A DNA stretch of 64,000 nt from Clostridiales bacterium (GCA_023145435.1 JAGLDS010000007.1:1-64000); one strand, 5' to 3'. Positions 16,497 to 25,635 are shown, counted from the stretch's first letter. Program-made: numbers and translations. Notes: generated by a model from the sequence alone, not told the origin.

Positions 16497-17125
16497 TGTT
16501 ACGAGAATATATCACAGTAAATGAAGAATCTGTTTGTGAGATTATTGTTAAAAAATCTAGGTTTATTGCGACAATAAAAAAAGTCAAAACGGTTTCACAA
16601 GCAACAAATGTAATAAAAAAGATTAGAGAAATTTATAAAGATGCAACTCATAATACTTATGCTTATATTGTCAATGATGGTAGTGTTTATCAAAAGTATA
16701 GTGATGATGGTGAACCCAAAGGAACAGCAGGTATACCAATAGTAGCTATTTTATCACATCATAAACTTGAAAATGTTGTTGTTGTTGTTACAAGATATTT
16801 CGGTGGGACAAAGCTTGGGGTAGGTGGATTAACAAGAGCTTATTCAAAAGCTACTACTAATGTTTTAGAACAAGTGACAATTGTTAAAATTAGCAAGTGC
16901 GTAAAAGTAGCTTTGAGTTGTAGTTATCAATTAGTTGGTAAAATACAAAATAGTTTGAAAGAAAATAATATAAATATTAATAATTCACAATTTTTAGAAA
17001 AGGTTACTTTTTTCATAACAGTTAAAGCTAGTAAAGCTAATCAAATAGAAAAAGAGTTAATTGATTTGACAAGTAATCATTGTGAATTTAAAATAATTGA
17101 AGAAGTATACATAGAAATGGAGTGA
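16496..17125 (+). CDS. yigZ: YigZ/IMPACT family protein
   Basis: A 209-residue protein with the IMPACT N-terminal domain. Signatures are [35 protein letters not shown] and [21 protein letters not shown]-terminal DUF1949 ferredoxin-like domain starts around residue 135. Bacterial members bind nucleic acid or ribosomal components, with no settled role. TAATG overlap couples it to dut, and yebC follows at once. Confidence 0.92.
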   Translation: MLREYITVNEESVCEIIVKKSRFIATIKKVKTVSQATNVIKKIREIYKDATHNTYAYIVNDGSVYQKYSDDGEPKGTAGIPIVAILSHHKLENVVVVVTRYFGGTKLGVGGLTRAYSKATTNVLEQVTIVKISKCVKVALSCSYQLVGKIQNSLKENNININNSQFLEKVTFFITVKASKANQIEKELIDLTSNHCEFKIIEEVYIEME

Positions 17126-17130
17126 TAACT

Positions 17131-17853
17131 ATGTCCGGTCATTCAAAATGGGCAAATATAAAACACAAAAAAGAGCGTAGTGATGCAAAGCGCGGAAAAA
17201 TATTTACAAAAATAGGTAGAGAAATTGTTGTTGCAGTTAAACAAGGTGGTCCAGTTCCTGAGAATAATTCAAAATTGAGAGATGTTATTGCAAAAGCTAA
17301 AGCAAATAATATGCCAAATGATAATATTAAGCGAAGTATTACAAAAGCGTCTGGTGCTGGAAGCCAAGATGATTATGAAGAGTTTATATATGAAGGATAT
17401 GGTCCTGGTGGGATTGCATGTATTGTAGAAATAATGACTGACAATAGAAATAGAACAGCTGCAGATATAAGACATGCTTTTGACAAGTATGGTGGTAATC
17501 TTGGAACAACAGGATGTGTAGCGTTTATGTTTGATAGTTTAGGTGTTTTACTAATTGAGAAGAAAGACACCATTGATGAAGATACATTGTTAATGGAAGC
17601 ATTAGAAGCAGGTGCTTTAGATATAGTTGTGGAAGAAGAAATTTATGATATAACTACAGAAGTACATGATTTTTCATCAGTAAGGGAAGTTTTGGAAAAA
17701 GCAAATTATGAATTTGTTGAAGCATCTATATTAAGGATTCCACAGAATACTATTAAGTTGTCAGAAAAACACACAGAATCTATGGAAAAATTAATTGATT
17801 TATTAGAAGATTCAGATGACGTACAAAACGTTTATCATAACTGGGAGAAATAA
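17131..17853 (+). CDS. YebC/PmpR family protein
   Basis: A YebC-family protein, a group first annotated as transcriptional regulators and later linked to translation of difficult proline-containing stretches. The start [32 protein letters not shown] is diagnostic, followed by the [14 protein letters not shown] and [19 protein letters not shown] blocks. Its 240 residues are standard. The track's GTG 17122 overlaps yigZ; ATG 17131 with GGAG eight bases upstream gives the conserved family N-terminus. The thioesterase gene starts at the next base after its stop. Confidence 0.93.
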   Translation: MSGHSKWANIKHKKERSDAKRGKIFTKIGREIVVAVKQGGPVPENNSKLRDVIAKAKANNMPNDNIKRSITKASGAGSQDDYEEFIYEGYGPGGIACIVEIMTDNRNRTAADIRHAFDKYGGNLGTTGCVAFMFDSLGVLLIEKKDTIDEDTLLMEALEAGALDIVVEEEIYDITTEVHDFSSVREVLEKANYEFVEASILRIPQNTIKLSEKHTESMEKLIDLLEDSDDVQNVYHNWEK

Positions 17854-18261
17854 ATGGAAACTAAAATTACAGTAAGGTATGCAGAAACTGATCAAATGGG
17901 AATTGCACATCATTCAAATTATGCTATTTGGTTTGAAGCGGCAAGAACTGAGTTCATTAAAGAATTAGGAATATCATATTCAGATTGTGAAAAAAGAGGA
18001 TTAATGTTACCCCTTATATCGCTAGAATGCCAATTTAAAAAACCTGCATTATATGATGAAGTGCTAGTAATACTTTCTAAATTAGATAAATTGACACCTG
18101 TTCGTATGGTTATTAAATATGAAGTTAGAAAAGAAGGATTTGACGAGATTATTGCAACAGGTAAAACGGGTCATGTGTGGACTGATTTATCACTACGACC
18201 AATTAATTTAAAAAAGAAAGATTCACATGTGTTTTTGATTTTACAAAAGGGAATAGGCTAA
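17854..18261 (+). CDS. Acyl-CoA thioesterase, YbgC/4-hydroxybenzoyl-CoA type
   Basis: A 135-residue hotdog-fold thioesterase. The active-site region YAETDQMGIAHHSNYAIWFEAARTEF contains the catalytic Asp and the H-x-N-Y helix typical of YbgC/FadM enzymes. Substrate unknown, probably acyl-CoA or acyl-ACP. It is the last gene of the dut-yigZ-yebC run, and its final four bases overlap the 3' end of a convergent minus-strand gene. Confidence 0.88.
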   Translation: METKITVRYAETDQMGIAHHSNYAIWFEAARTEFIKELGISYSDCEKRGLMLPLISLECQFKKPALYDEVLVILSKLDKLTPVRMVIKYEVRKEGFDEIIATGKTGHVWTDLSLRPINLKKKDSHVFLILQKGIG

Positions 18262-19613
18262 AGGGGCTGTTCTTTTTTTTTGTATATCATAGCCATAGCA
18301 ATGGCAACAATCATCCAATAAAAAACAATCATTCCAGGGACTTCAAATATATTTTCAAAGAAACAATGAATAGAAACGCCAAGTAACCCTGAAAATATTC
18401 CTAAAAGAATATTAAATTCTTTTTTATCTTTTGCTAATTTAGTGTGTTTGAAAATACTACTAAGTGTAACAGTGATTAAAGTAAAAAATGATAAGAATCC
18501 TAAGATACCTGATTCAACAGCTATTTTTAAAAAGTAGTTATCCATATAAAAAGCTTCTGGAAAGTGATATGGGTAGTGCATGGCAACGGCTCCACCAAAG
18601 TGACCTAATCCAACACCAAGCAACCAATTATCTTGAAAAAGTGCGAATCCATTAATCCATCTCATTGCACGACCACCAGTTAAACTTGAAAATAAATATT
18701 CAGGTGAAATCATGTATAAGACTCTAGATGAAATTGCTGGAATAAATAATATGACAATTATCCCTAAAGCTGCAATTGGTAATATAAAGCGTTTATCTTT
18801 TATGATTACGAAAACTAAAATTGCTAAAGCAAAACCAATCCATGCACCTCTTGATAATGTAAATACTAAACATGCAACCATTATCAAAAAACTTAAAGCA
18901 TAGAAAAATTTGTTAATAATTTTTTCTTCATAAAAGAATAGACCAAGAGAAATCATTGAAGCAAGAGTCATAATAGCTCCCAACACATTAGGACTTTGAA
19001 CTACAGAAAAAGCTCTTGTTCTAACTCCTAGTTCAGCTGAATCTACCCAACTAGCTGGCATTTCTACACCAGCAACATATTGATATACTCCAAATAAGGC
19101 AATTATTACAGTAGCACTTATAATAAAGGGTAGAACCTTCTTTGCACCTTTATCATCTTTTATTAATGAGAATACTAAAAAGAACCATAATAAGTTTGTT
19201 GTAACAGCTCTGAAGCCCTCTAAACCAACTTCAATGTAGGTAGTGTTGGCTAAAAGTACAAATAAGTTAACTACTATAAAAAGAAGCATTGGAATATCAA
19301 TTGGAGTAAGTGAGTGTTTTTTTTGTTTTATTTCATAAATATATTTGATTATAAATAATACTAGAGCTCCTAAAAGAAAAACTTCATCCCATACAGATGA
19401 AAGTAAAGGAAGATTAACAAAATTTCTAACTACATAATCAATAATAAAGAAAAAAGATAACAAATATATTATACGCTGATAATCAGTGATAAAAATAATA
19501 ACTGCTAATAAAAAGAGTATACCAGCTATGGCGATAATGGGATTGATAAATGCTCCAAAAATACCAACAACTAATGATATAGATGCAATTACTATTTGTA
19601 CTGATCTTTTCAT
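18258..19613 (-). CDS. O-antigen ligase / Wzy-type polymerase membrane protein
   Basis: A polytopic protein of 451 residues with about 10-12 membrane segments. A large loop ending YMDNYFLKIAVESGILGF carries the Wzy_C/O-antigen ligase pattern (GLGHFGGAVAMHYPYHFPEAFYMDN). Such proteins join or polymerise lipid-linked glycans outside the membrane. The track's N-terminus at 19739 reads through the previous gene. ATG 19613 has a GGGAGG-type site and overlaps the upstream gene by ATGA. It is the last gene of a four-gene minus-strand polysaccharide operon. Ligase versus polymerase cannot be told from sequence. Confidence 0.82.
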   Translation of the reverse strand: MKRSVQIVIASISLVVGIFGAFINPIIAIAGILFLLAVIIFITDYQRIIYLLSFFFIIDYVVRNFVNLPLLSSVWDEVFLLGALVLFIIKYIYEIKQKKHSLTPIDIPMLLFIVVNLFVLLANTTYIEVGLEGFRAVTTNLLWFFLVFSLIKDDKGAKKVLPFIISATVIIALFGVYQYVAGVEMPASWVDSAELGVRTRAFSVVQSPNVLGAIMTLASMISLGLFFYEEKIINKFFYALSFLIMVACLVFTLSRGAWIGFALAILVFVIIKDKRFILPIAALGIIVILFIPAISSRVLYMISPEYLFSSLTGGRAMRWINGFALFQDNWLLGVGLGHFGGAVAMHYPYHFPEAFYMDNYFLKIAVESGILGFLSFFTLITVTLSSIFKHTKLAKDKKEFNILLGIFSGLLGVSIHCFFENIFEVPGMIVFYWMIVAIAMAMIYKKKEQPL

Positions 19614-20116
19614 GATTCCTCCCCTAAGTGAAATATGGTTGTAAAGAAACGAGAACTTAATGAATGAGGAATGTATTTTTCGATTTTTTGGTACACAATG
19701 AATAAGATAATAGAAAAGATAAATAAGGTCATTAACCAAATACTATTTTCTCCTTTAAGAAAATACATTAAATTAATTCCAAAAGTGGAGGCTGTTAACA
19801 CGAGGAGAATAGTATAGATTAAATTATTATTAACTTGTTTTTTAAAAGAAACAAAAAGTCTTTTGTTAATTGATGAATTAGCTTGTGTTGATAACCATCT
19901 AAATGGTGTAGCAATGAATGAAATAATAGCCAAAGTCATTATTGCAAAGTTGCTAGAATCTTCTTTTCTAAACATATTATTTATTTTTTTTATAGAAATA
20001 CTATTAACTGATACATTATGAAAGAATAATCCTAATTTGTGATAGTTAGAATGAGTATAAGCTTTACAAATAAGTGTCCAAATTTTATAAATTATACTGT
20101 TCTTAAATATATTCAT
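19610..20116 (-). CDS. Predicted membrane protein in the polysaccharide operon
   Basis: Not recognised. It has 168 residues: a basic N-terminal third, then three or four hydrophobic segments at about residues 55-72, 98-118 and 126-145, and a short C-terminal tail. It is coupled at both ends, TAATG with the DUF4330 gene upstream and ATGA with the O-antigen ligase-like gene downstream. Co-translation suggests a partner of those proteins in envelope glycan assembly. No enzymatic motif is visible. Confidence 0.68.
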   Translation of the reverse strand: MNIFKNSIIYKIWTLICKAYTHSNYHKLGLFFHNVSVNSISIKKINNMFRKEDSSNFAIMTLAIISFIATPFRWLSTQANSSINKRLFVSFKKQVNNNLIYTILLVLTASTFGINLMYFLKGENSIWLMTLFIFSIILFIVYQKIEKYIPHSLSSRFFTTIFHLGEES

Positions 20117-20607
20117 TATTTTTTATAAACCTGTAAGTCTATTACAATGCCGTCGACTTCAACTCTAGAAGTTTTAACAACAAGATCTTTTCCAATGTTT
20201 ACATGGTATTTACCAAGTAAGATAAAATTAGCACCTTGATCTACTTCAATAACAATATCAACTGTCATATCAAGTAGTATAGGATGTTCAACTAAGATTA
20301 GTTGATTATCACTATTTATAAATTCAATCTGTGCTGGAACAACTTCATTATATAATATGTAACCATTAACAAATGTATTGTTGTATACCATTTTATCATC
20401 TAAATTTAAATTATCAGCTACAGATTGTGTAACTTTTTCACATTTTACAGTTGCTACATAATATTCTTTTGGGGAAACTGTGATAGCTCCACTATTAGAT
20501 AATACATAAAATACGCCACCGATTACTAGTATAATGGCTATAATAACCAGCAAATCAACAATGTTAATTAGTTTAAATAATCTTCCTTTTTTATCAATTA
20601 TTTTCAT
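20116..20607 (-). CDS. DUF4330 family membrane-anchored protein
   Basis: A 163-residue protein with the DUF4330 start MKIIDKKGRLFKLINIVDLLVIIAIILV, giving one membrane anchor (about residues 16-37) and an extracytoplasmic beta-rich domain. Family function is unknown, but it commonly sits in exopolysaccharide loci of Firmicutes, as here between a glycosyltransferase and an O-antigen ligase-like gene. GAGG precedes the ATG. The stop overlaps the next start by TAATG. Confidence 0.82.
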   Translation of the reverse strand: MKIIDKKGRLFKLINIVDLLVIIAIILVIGGVFYVLSNSGAITVSPKEYYVATVKCEKVTQSVADNLNLDDKMVYNNTFVNGYILYNEVVPAQIEFINSDNQLILVEHPILLDMTVDIVIEVDQGANFILLGKYHVNIGKDLVVKTSRVEVDGIVIDLQVYKK

Positions 20608-20640
20608 TTGTTTCCTCCATACTCTATCACTTATAGTTTA

Positions 20641-21858
20641 TCATAATATACTATCAAAAATTAATACTAATTGCTTTGTTAATTGACTTCTTTGGTATTT
20701 AGCAATCTCTATTGTATTTCTATCAATTTGCAAATCACCTTGTTGCCACTTTTTATAAAAGGAAGTAATGGCTAGATTTATCCCTTGTTTATCCTTAAGA
20801 TCACAAACCACACCACTTCTAGTTTGTTTAATTAACTGGGAAGCTGCACCATTTTTGGGAATGACTGCGAGTATGGGATTACTTAGATACATATATTCGA
20901 ATACCTTACCAGTATAAAAAGGAAGATTTCCTTCTCCTTCAATTAATAAAGAGATATCTCCTTCATATAGTTTTTTTATACTATCTTTATGTGGAAGATA
21001 TGATACAAAACTAACATGGTTATTTATTTTTAAATCATTAATGATTGGCATTATCTGTTTTTTAATAATTTGTCCCACAAAGGTTACGTGCATATTAGGG
21101 CATGTAACAAGGCAACTTGCAAAAGATTGTAAAAAAGCATCTGGTTTTCGATTTCCATATAAAGAACCTGTATAAGTAATCATCATCTTTTCATTTTTTT
21201 GTTTGTTTTTAACTAGATTAACATAATCATCAGGATCATAGCCATTGGGAATGATGTGCATTTTATCTTTTATAAAAGGGTAACTTTTAATAAAATTATC
21301 TCCCATAAAAGGTGTATTAGTAATAAGGGAATCACATTTGGTAAGAATAGTTTTTTCTTGGGTTTTTTCAATAAGTCTTCTAATAATATTGTAATGAAAA
21401 TATGGATTGTTAGTCCATTCATCTCTAAAATCTGCTACCCAAGGCAGATGAGGTATTTTTTTCTTTATATACCTAGCTAGTAAATGGTCTGAATAGGGAA
21501 AAGAAGTTGAATAAATTAAATCAGGTTGATGTTTGCTAATAGCCTTAAGAAGTTTTTTTCTAGAAAAAACCTGCCACAACCAACGACCATCAGGAATTAG
21601 TACTTTATAATAAAGAATCTTTTTAAGTAGCTTATTTTGGTAAAGCAAATCATAAGGTTTTGTTCTTATTACAACTACATCTTTTGGTATTTCTTTAATC
21701 AGTGTGTCGTCACGTAATAATATGTGAGTATCGCCTCTAGTAAAAACAATTGGTTCGTAACCATATTCTCTAAGATATTTTACAAACTTGATTGTACGTT
21801 GAACACCAGCTCCACCAACTGGAGGGAATTCATCAGCGATTAACAATACTTTTTTCAT
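20641..21858 (-). CDS. Glycosyltransferase family 4 protein
   Basis: A GT-B fold glycosyltransferase of 405 residues. The N-terminal start MKKVLLIADEFPPVGGAGVQRTIKF is typical of GT4 enzymes, the linker HIIPNGYDPDDY starts the donor-binding half, and ITYTGSLYGNRKPDAFLQ plus SLLIEGEGNLPFYTGKVFEYM form the nucleotide-sugar site (E-x7-E region). It probably transfers a sugar to a lipid-linked intermediate at the inner face of the membrane. It is the first gene of the four-gene minus-strand operon and has GGGAG before the ATG. Confidence 0.87.
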   Translation of the reverse strand: MKKVLLIADEFPPVGGAGVQRTIKFVKYLREYGYEPIVFTRGDTHILLRDDTLIKEIPKDVVVIRTKPYDLLYQNKLLKKILYYKVLIPDGRWLWQVFSRKKLLKAISKHQPDLIYSTSFPYSDHLLARYIKKKIPHLPWVADFRDEWTNNPYFHYNIIRRLIEKTQEKTILTKCDSLITNTPFMGDNFIKSYPFIKDKMHIIPNGYDPDDYVNLVKNKQKNEKMMITYTGSLYGNRKPDAFLQSFASCLVTCPNMHVTFVGQIIKKQIMPIINDLKINNHVSFVSYLPHKDSIKKLYEGDISLLIEGEGNLPFYTGKVFEYMYLSNPILAVIPKNGAASQLIKQTRSGVVCDLKDKQGINLAITSFYKKWQQGDLQIDRNTIEIAKYQRSQLTKQLVLIFDSIL

Positions 21859-21941
21859 TTAATCTCCCTATTATAATATTGTTAAGTGTAGTACACATTT
21901 GATGTTTATGCAAAAAAAAGTGTATAATTGAGTATCTTTAT

Positions 21942-21969
21942 TTTACATTTTATTAAACTTCATTATAAT
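21942..21969 (+). promoter_or_regulatory. Promoter of the degenerate J-domain-like gene
   Basis: TTTACA, 16 bases, TATAAT, 22 bases before the start codon, in the 133-base gap between divergent genes. A TATAAT on the minus strand (21870-21875) may serve the glycosyltransferase, but it has no clear -35. Confidence 0.6.
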
Positions 21970-21991
21970 AGAGAAGTAAAGGAGAAAGTGT

Positions 21992-22765
21992 ATGAATAGA
22001 TTAGAATTACTAGAAAAACTTGAATTACCAGAAGATGCTAATAGAGAGGCTATTGAAGAGCAATATTTTATGTTAATAAAAAGAGCAAGAAGTGAGCCTA
22101 ATCTTGATGTAGATGCTATTTCTGATGCTTATCGTTTGCTTACAAGTCAGCAAATACGAACAAAAGATCAAATTAAAAAGGGGAAAAGAAAAGTAAATAT
22201 GAAACTAGCTATGATTGGGTTAGCTGTCATAGCCGTAGTTGTTTTGTTTTTTATAATTATGAAACTAATTCCTGCAAATGAAGATGTGAACATTAATTAT
22301 CTTGGTAACTTTATAAAAGGTGACTATAATACATTAGGTGTTCATGTTAAGGAAGAAACAAGTGTTAATTCAGTCTATATTGGAACGATTTATATTGATG
22401 GACGCAATTCTGAAATGCTTCAAAAAAATATGAATGGCGATATATTATTTTATGATGATTTTAATAGAAATAGCTATGATATATTTGTAATGGATGAAAT
22501 GACTTATCAAATATTTAAAAATGATTATTTATTTTTAGATTTATCAGAATATACTGATGAACTAGGAATAGAAGAAACTACCCTTAATAGCACCTATACT
22601 ATAAAATTATTGGAAGATGAATTGTTATTATCACCTTTTTATATAACGGTAGATGAAAAAATGGTCTTGCGACCTGGTACACCTAAAACAATGTATATTG
22701 CCATTGGAAAGAACTATAAAGATTTGGATAAATGTTTGGAAGTTATAAAGTTACTTATTAACTGA
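21992..22765 (+). CDS. Membrane protein with a J-domain-like N-terminus
   Basis: Not firmly recognised. It has 257 residues. The first about 55 (LLEKLELPEDANREAIEEQYFMLIKRARSEP...DAISDAYRLLTS) follow the helix pattern of a DnaJ J-domain, but the HPD tripeptide is missing. A basic stretch and one membrane segment (about residues 70-92) follow, then an extracytoplasmic domain of about 165 residues with acidic beta-type segments. Non-functional J-domains of this kind can act as docking modules. The last 15 bases overlap the convergent dehydrogenase gene. Context suggests an envelope function. Confidence 0.6.
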   Translation: MNRLELLEKLELPEDANREAIEEQYFMLIKRARSEPNLDVDAISDAYRLLTSQQIRTKDQIKKGKRKVNMKLAMIGLAVIAVVVLFFIIMKLIPANEDVNINYLGNFIKGDYNTLGVHVKEETSVNSVYIGTIYIDGRNSEMLQKNMNGDILFYDDFNRNSYDIFVMDEMTYQIFKNDYLFLDLSEYTDELGIEETTLNSTYTIKLLEDELLLSPFYITVDEKMVLRPGTPKTMYIAIGKNYKDLDKCLEVIKLLIN

Positions 22766-23995
22766 ACCATCACCAATTAGATAATAAGCAAAGCCATTTT
22801 TAATGGCTTTTTCTTTTTCTATAAAGTTTTTACAATCTAAAATTATACTGTTTTTCATGGTAGTAGCTAGTTTAAAATAATCAATATTCGAAAATTGTTG
22901 ATGATTAACTAATAAAACCATAACATCACAATCTTTACAGGCATCATATATAGAACCGTTTGAATAATTCGAAACATTTGGATCATATAAAACAACTTGA
23001 TTATCTTTACTTAGCGCGTCTTTAATAACAAATGTAGGACTTTCTCTAATATCATCTGTATTAGCTTTATAGGTACAACCTAGTAAGCAAACTTTTAATC
23101 CTTTTGAACTATTGGCAATGTTATATATTTTTGACACCACATTATTAGGAACTAATTCATTTTGTTCTAATGCTTGTTTGATTAATGTAGCTTGTTTTGG
23201 AGTTTTTTCTACAATAAACCAAGGATCTACAGGGATGCAGTGTCCACCAACTCCTGGACCTGGCTGTAAAATATTCACCCTTGGGTGTTTATTGGCTAAT
23301 TCTATTACTTCCCAAGCATTAATTTTAAGTTGCTCACAAATAGATGCTACCTCATTTGCTAAAGCAATATTAACATTTCTAAAGGTATTTTCCATTAGTT
23401 TAGCAGTTTCTGCCGTAGTGGCAGTAGTAGTATATATCTTACCTTTAACAAAACATTTATATAATTCTTTTGCAACAATTGCTCCCTTAGGAGAAATACC
23501 ACCCATGATTCGATCATTATTTGCTAATTCAAAAAGCATATTACCAGGGATAACTCGCTCTGGAGAATGAACTAGATAAAAATCCTTACCAGCTTTTAAT
23601 CCACTTTGTTCTACTATGGGTAACACAATATCTTTAGTGGTTCCAGGTGGAATAGTTGATTCAATTATTACCAGTGTATCTTTTTTAATATATGGAATAA
23701 TACTATTACTTGCAGATTTTACAGCTGACAAGTTAACATTTTTATTTTGATTTGTTGGGGTACCAACGCAAATAATATATACATCAGCTATAACCGGTTG
23801 TAGTTTGGCTGTGAAAGGGTGCTTTAAAAAAAGTGTATCTAATCCTTTTTCTTCTATGGGTAATTTTAAATTATTTAAACTATCAACTACATTTTTTCTT
23901 ATGTCAGTACCAATAACTTCATAACCTTTAGATGCAAACATAACCGCTGTTGGTATTCCAATATATCCAAGTCCTACTACGCAGATTTTTTTCAT
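22751..23995 (-). CDS. wecC: UDP-N-acetyl-D-mannosaminuronate dehydrogenase-like
   Basis: A nucleotide-sugar 6-dehydrogenase of 414 residues that oxidises a UDP-HexNAc (probably UDP-ManNAc) to the uronic acid. The NAD fingerprint is VVGLGYIGIPTAVMFA. Middle motifs are HSPERVIPG and ETAKLMENTFRNVNIALANE. The catalytic Cys lies in PGPGVGGHCIPVDPWF, and the C-terminal domain carries LGCTYKANTDDIRESP. The WecC sub-family is indicated by the HSPERVxPG and HCIPVDPWF wording, but UDP-GlcNAc cannot be excluded. It is divergent from, and shares a promoter dyad with, the asparagine-synthetase-like gene. Confidence 0.88.
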   Translation of the reverse strand: MKKICVVGLGYIGIPTAVMFASKGYEVIGTDIRKNVVDSLNNLKLPIEEKGLDTLFLKHPFTAKLQPVIADVYIICVGTPTNQNKNVNLSAVKSASNSIIPYIKKDTLVIIESTIPPGTTKDIVLPIVEQSGLKAGKDFYLVHSPERVIPGNMLFELANNDRIMGGISPKGAIVAKELYKCFVKGKIYTTTATTAETAKLMENTFRNVNIALANEVASICEQLKINAWEVIELANKHPRVNILQPGPGVGGHCIPVDPWFIVEKTPKQATLIKQALEQNELVPNNVVSKIYNIANSSKGLKVCLLGCTYKANTDDIRESPTFVIKDALSKDNQVVLYDPNVSNYSNGSIYDACKDCDVMVLLVNHQQFSNIDYFKLATTMKNSIILDCKNFIEKEKAIKNGFAYYLIGDGSVNK

Positions 23996-24021
23996 AAATA
24001 TACCCTTTCGTTAATGTGTTA

Positions 24022-24050
24022 ATTTTATAGTTATCACCTTGATATGTCAA
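24022..24050 (-). promoter_or_regulatory. Divergent promoter of the wecC-like gene
   Basis: On the minus strand: TTGACA, 17 bases, TAAAAT. Its -35 box abuts the -35 of the opposite promoter, forming the dyad TTGATATGTCAA. An AAAGGG ribosome site follows in a leader of about 20 bases. Confidence 0.7.
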
Positions 24051-24067
24051 TTTATATATATTATAAT
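24039..24067 (+). promoter_or_regulatory. Promoter of the asparagine-synthetase-like gene (leaderless)
   Basis: TTGATA, 17 bases, TATAAT. The -10 box ends six bases before ATG 24074, with no ribosome site in between. The -35 is half of the dyad shared with the divergent promoter. Confidence 0.72.
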
Positions 24068-24073
24068 TTATAG

Positions 24074-25618
24074 ATGAATACAATATCGTTTTCAAAAATA
24101 AAACATAAATGTTTTGTTAAATCAGGAATTTATGTAAGAGGCTCTGCATTTCTAAATAAGAGACTATTAAACGAAGAAATAATTGCCAATGAATTGATGC
24201 AATTTAAGACTCCTGATGAAATAGTTTTATATGTAAAACTATTAAATGGTTGCTTTTCTATTACCGTAGATAATGATGATTTTACATTAGTTATACAAGA
24301 TCGTTTTAAAACTTATCATTTAAGTTATTCAGTATATAAAGATAAACTATATGTAAGTGATGATACTTACTTTATTGTAGAGAAAACAAATCAACAGACT
24401 ATTAATGAAAACAATTATAAAGAATTAATCTATGCTGGATATTCTGGTTTTAATGAAACCATTGTTAAAAACATATATCAAGTTATGCCAGGAGAATATG
24501 TTCTTTTTAATAAATTGACAAAAAAGCTTATTAGAGATAGATATTATTTATTTTCATATAAAAAAGAACATATGATTAGTGCAGATAAATCTCTTGAAAA
24601 ACTTGACTTAGTAACCATGAATGTTGGTAAAAGGTTGGTAAAACAATTAAACAATAGACAATGTGTAGTTTTATTAAGTGGTGGAGTTGATTCTAGATAT
24701 TGTGCTTTATTACTTAAGAAAATGAATTATAAAAACACGATTTTAGTAACTTATGGTAGTAGATTAACAGAAGAATATAAACCAGCGGTTGCCATAGCAA
24801 AAAAATTAGGGTATTTACATTATTTTATTCCATATAAGCGAAGTGAGTGGAGAAAAACATATAAAGATATTGAAAGTTTAAACTATATTCAATATTCATC
24901 TAATCTAAGTAATATTTCTCATTTGAGAGAACACTTTGTTATAAATGAATTATTAAAGAGAAATATTGTAACTAAAGAATCTGTTATTGTACCAGGACAT
25001 CTTGGTAATGTGGCAGGTCGCTCATACTATAGAAACGACATGAAACCAAAAGATCTTGTAATTCCTTTATATGAAGCTAGAATGTTTCACTATAATCATA
25101 AGGATTTAAAGTCAAAACATATGAAGTTTTTAAGAGACCGTGTTAGCACCATAGTAAATCACATTTTATCATTAACTGATATCTATGAAGTTTGCCAAGT
25201 GGCAGAGAGATATTCGCTTGATTCATATACTGTTGTGTATTTAGTAAATTCAATAAGAGCTTATGATTTTTATTCGCTAAATTGGATGCTACCTTTATTA
25301 GATCACGAATTAGTTGATTTTTTTCAAAAAGTACCTATTGAAAAAAAGTGTTCTAAAAAATTATTATATGAATATGTTGATAATCAATTAGGGAAAATTC
25401 CATACTCAAATGCAGGAAAATCATTTTTTAAAAAACTTATAAGAAATATATTAGATAAAAGGTATTCATTGTTATCGTTTCCTAAATCGCTTTTCTTACA
25501 CTGTGAAGCTAATTCTCATATACCGTTCTATAAACGAGTATATAGATATTATCGTAATTTCTCTAGTTACTGTGCAGTTATCGAAATTCAATTAATGAAA
25601 AATCAATTGAATAAGTAA
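24074..25618 (+). CDS. Asparagine-synthetase-like amidotransferase without catalytic Cys
   Basis: A 514-residue protein with the AsnB two-domain plan. The N-terminal Ntn-like domain (about residues 1-165) lacks the Cys2 nucleophile (it starts MNTISF), so it should not hydrolyse glutamine. The synthetase domain has the ATP pyrophosphatase loop VVLLSGGVDSR (about residues 202-212). The C-terminal WMLPLLDHELVDFF...YSNAGKSFFKKL region is also AsnB-like. Such proteins amidate uronic acids in surface glycans or make other amide bonds. The divergent UDP-uronate-forming neighbour suggests glycan modification (inference). Probably leaderless. Confidence 0.75.
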   Translation: MNTISFSKIKHKCFVKSGIYVRGSAFLNKRLLNEEIIANELMQFKTPDEIVLYVKLLNGCFSITVDNDDFTLVIQDRFKTYHLSYSVYKDKLYVSDDTYFIVEKTNQQTINENNYKELIYAGYSGFNETIVKNIYQVMPGEYVLFNKLTKKLIRDRYYLFSYKKEHMISADKSLEKLDLVTMNVGKRLVKQLNNRQCVVLLSGGVDSRYCALLLKKMNYKNTILVTYGSRLTEEYKPAVAIAKKLGYLHYFIPYKRSEWRKTYKDIESLNYIQYSSNLSNISHLREHFVINELLKRNIVTKESVIVPGHLGNVAGRSYYRNDMKPKDLVIPLYEARMFHYNHKDLKSKHMKFLRDRVSTIVNHILSLTDIYEVCQVAERYSLDSYTVVYLVNSIRAYDFYSLNWMLPLLDHELVDFFQKVPIEKKCSKKLLYEYVDNQLGKIPYSNAGKSFFKKLIRNILDKRYSLLSFPKSLFLHCEANSHIPFYKRVYRYYRNFSSYCAVIEIQLMKNQLNK

Positions 25619-25635
25619 ATATTTCACTGTATAAT
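25607..25635 (+). promoter_or_regulatory. Sigma-A promoter of the XPD-like helicase
   Basis: TTGAAT, 17 bases, TATAAT. The -35 box overlaps the last codons of the preceding gene. A GGAG ribosome site lies downstream. Confidence 0.75.

Noticed and set aside
18712-18903. Plus-strand ORF inside the O-antigen ligase-like gene
   Set aside because: Shadow frame; repeated hydrophobic codons on the other strand explain it.
23112-23570. 152-codon plus-strand ORF inside the wecC-like gene
   Set aside because: Opposite a gene with full family motifs; no start signals; Cys/Pro-rich composition typical of antisense frames.
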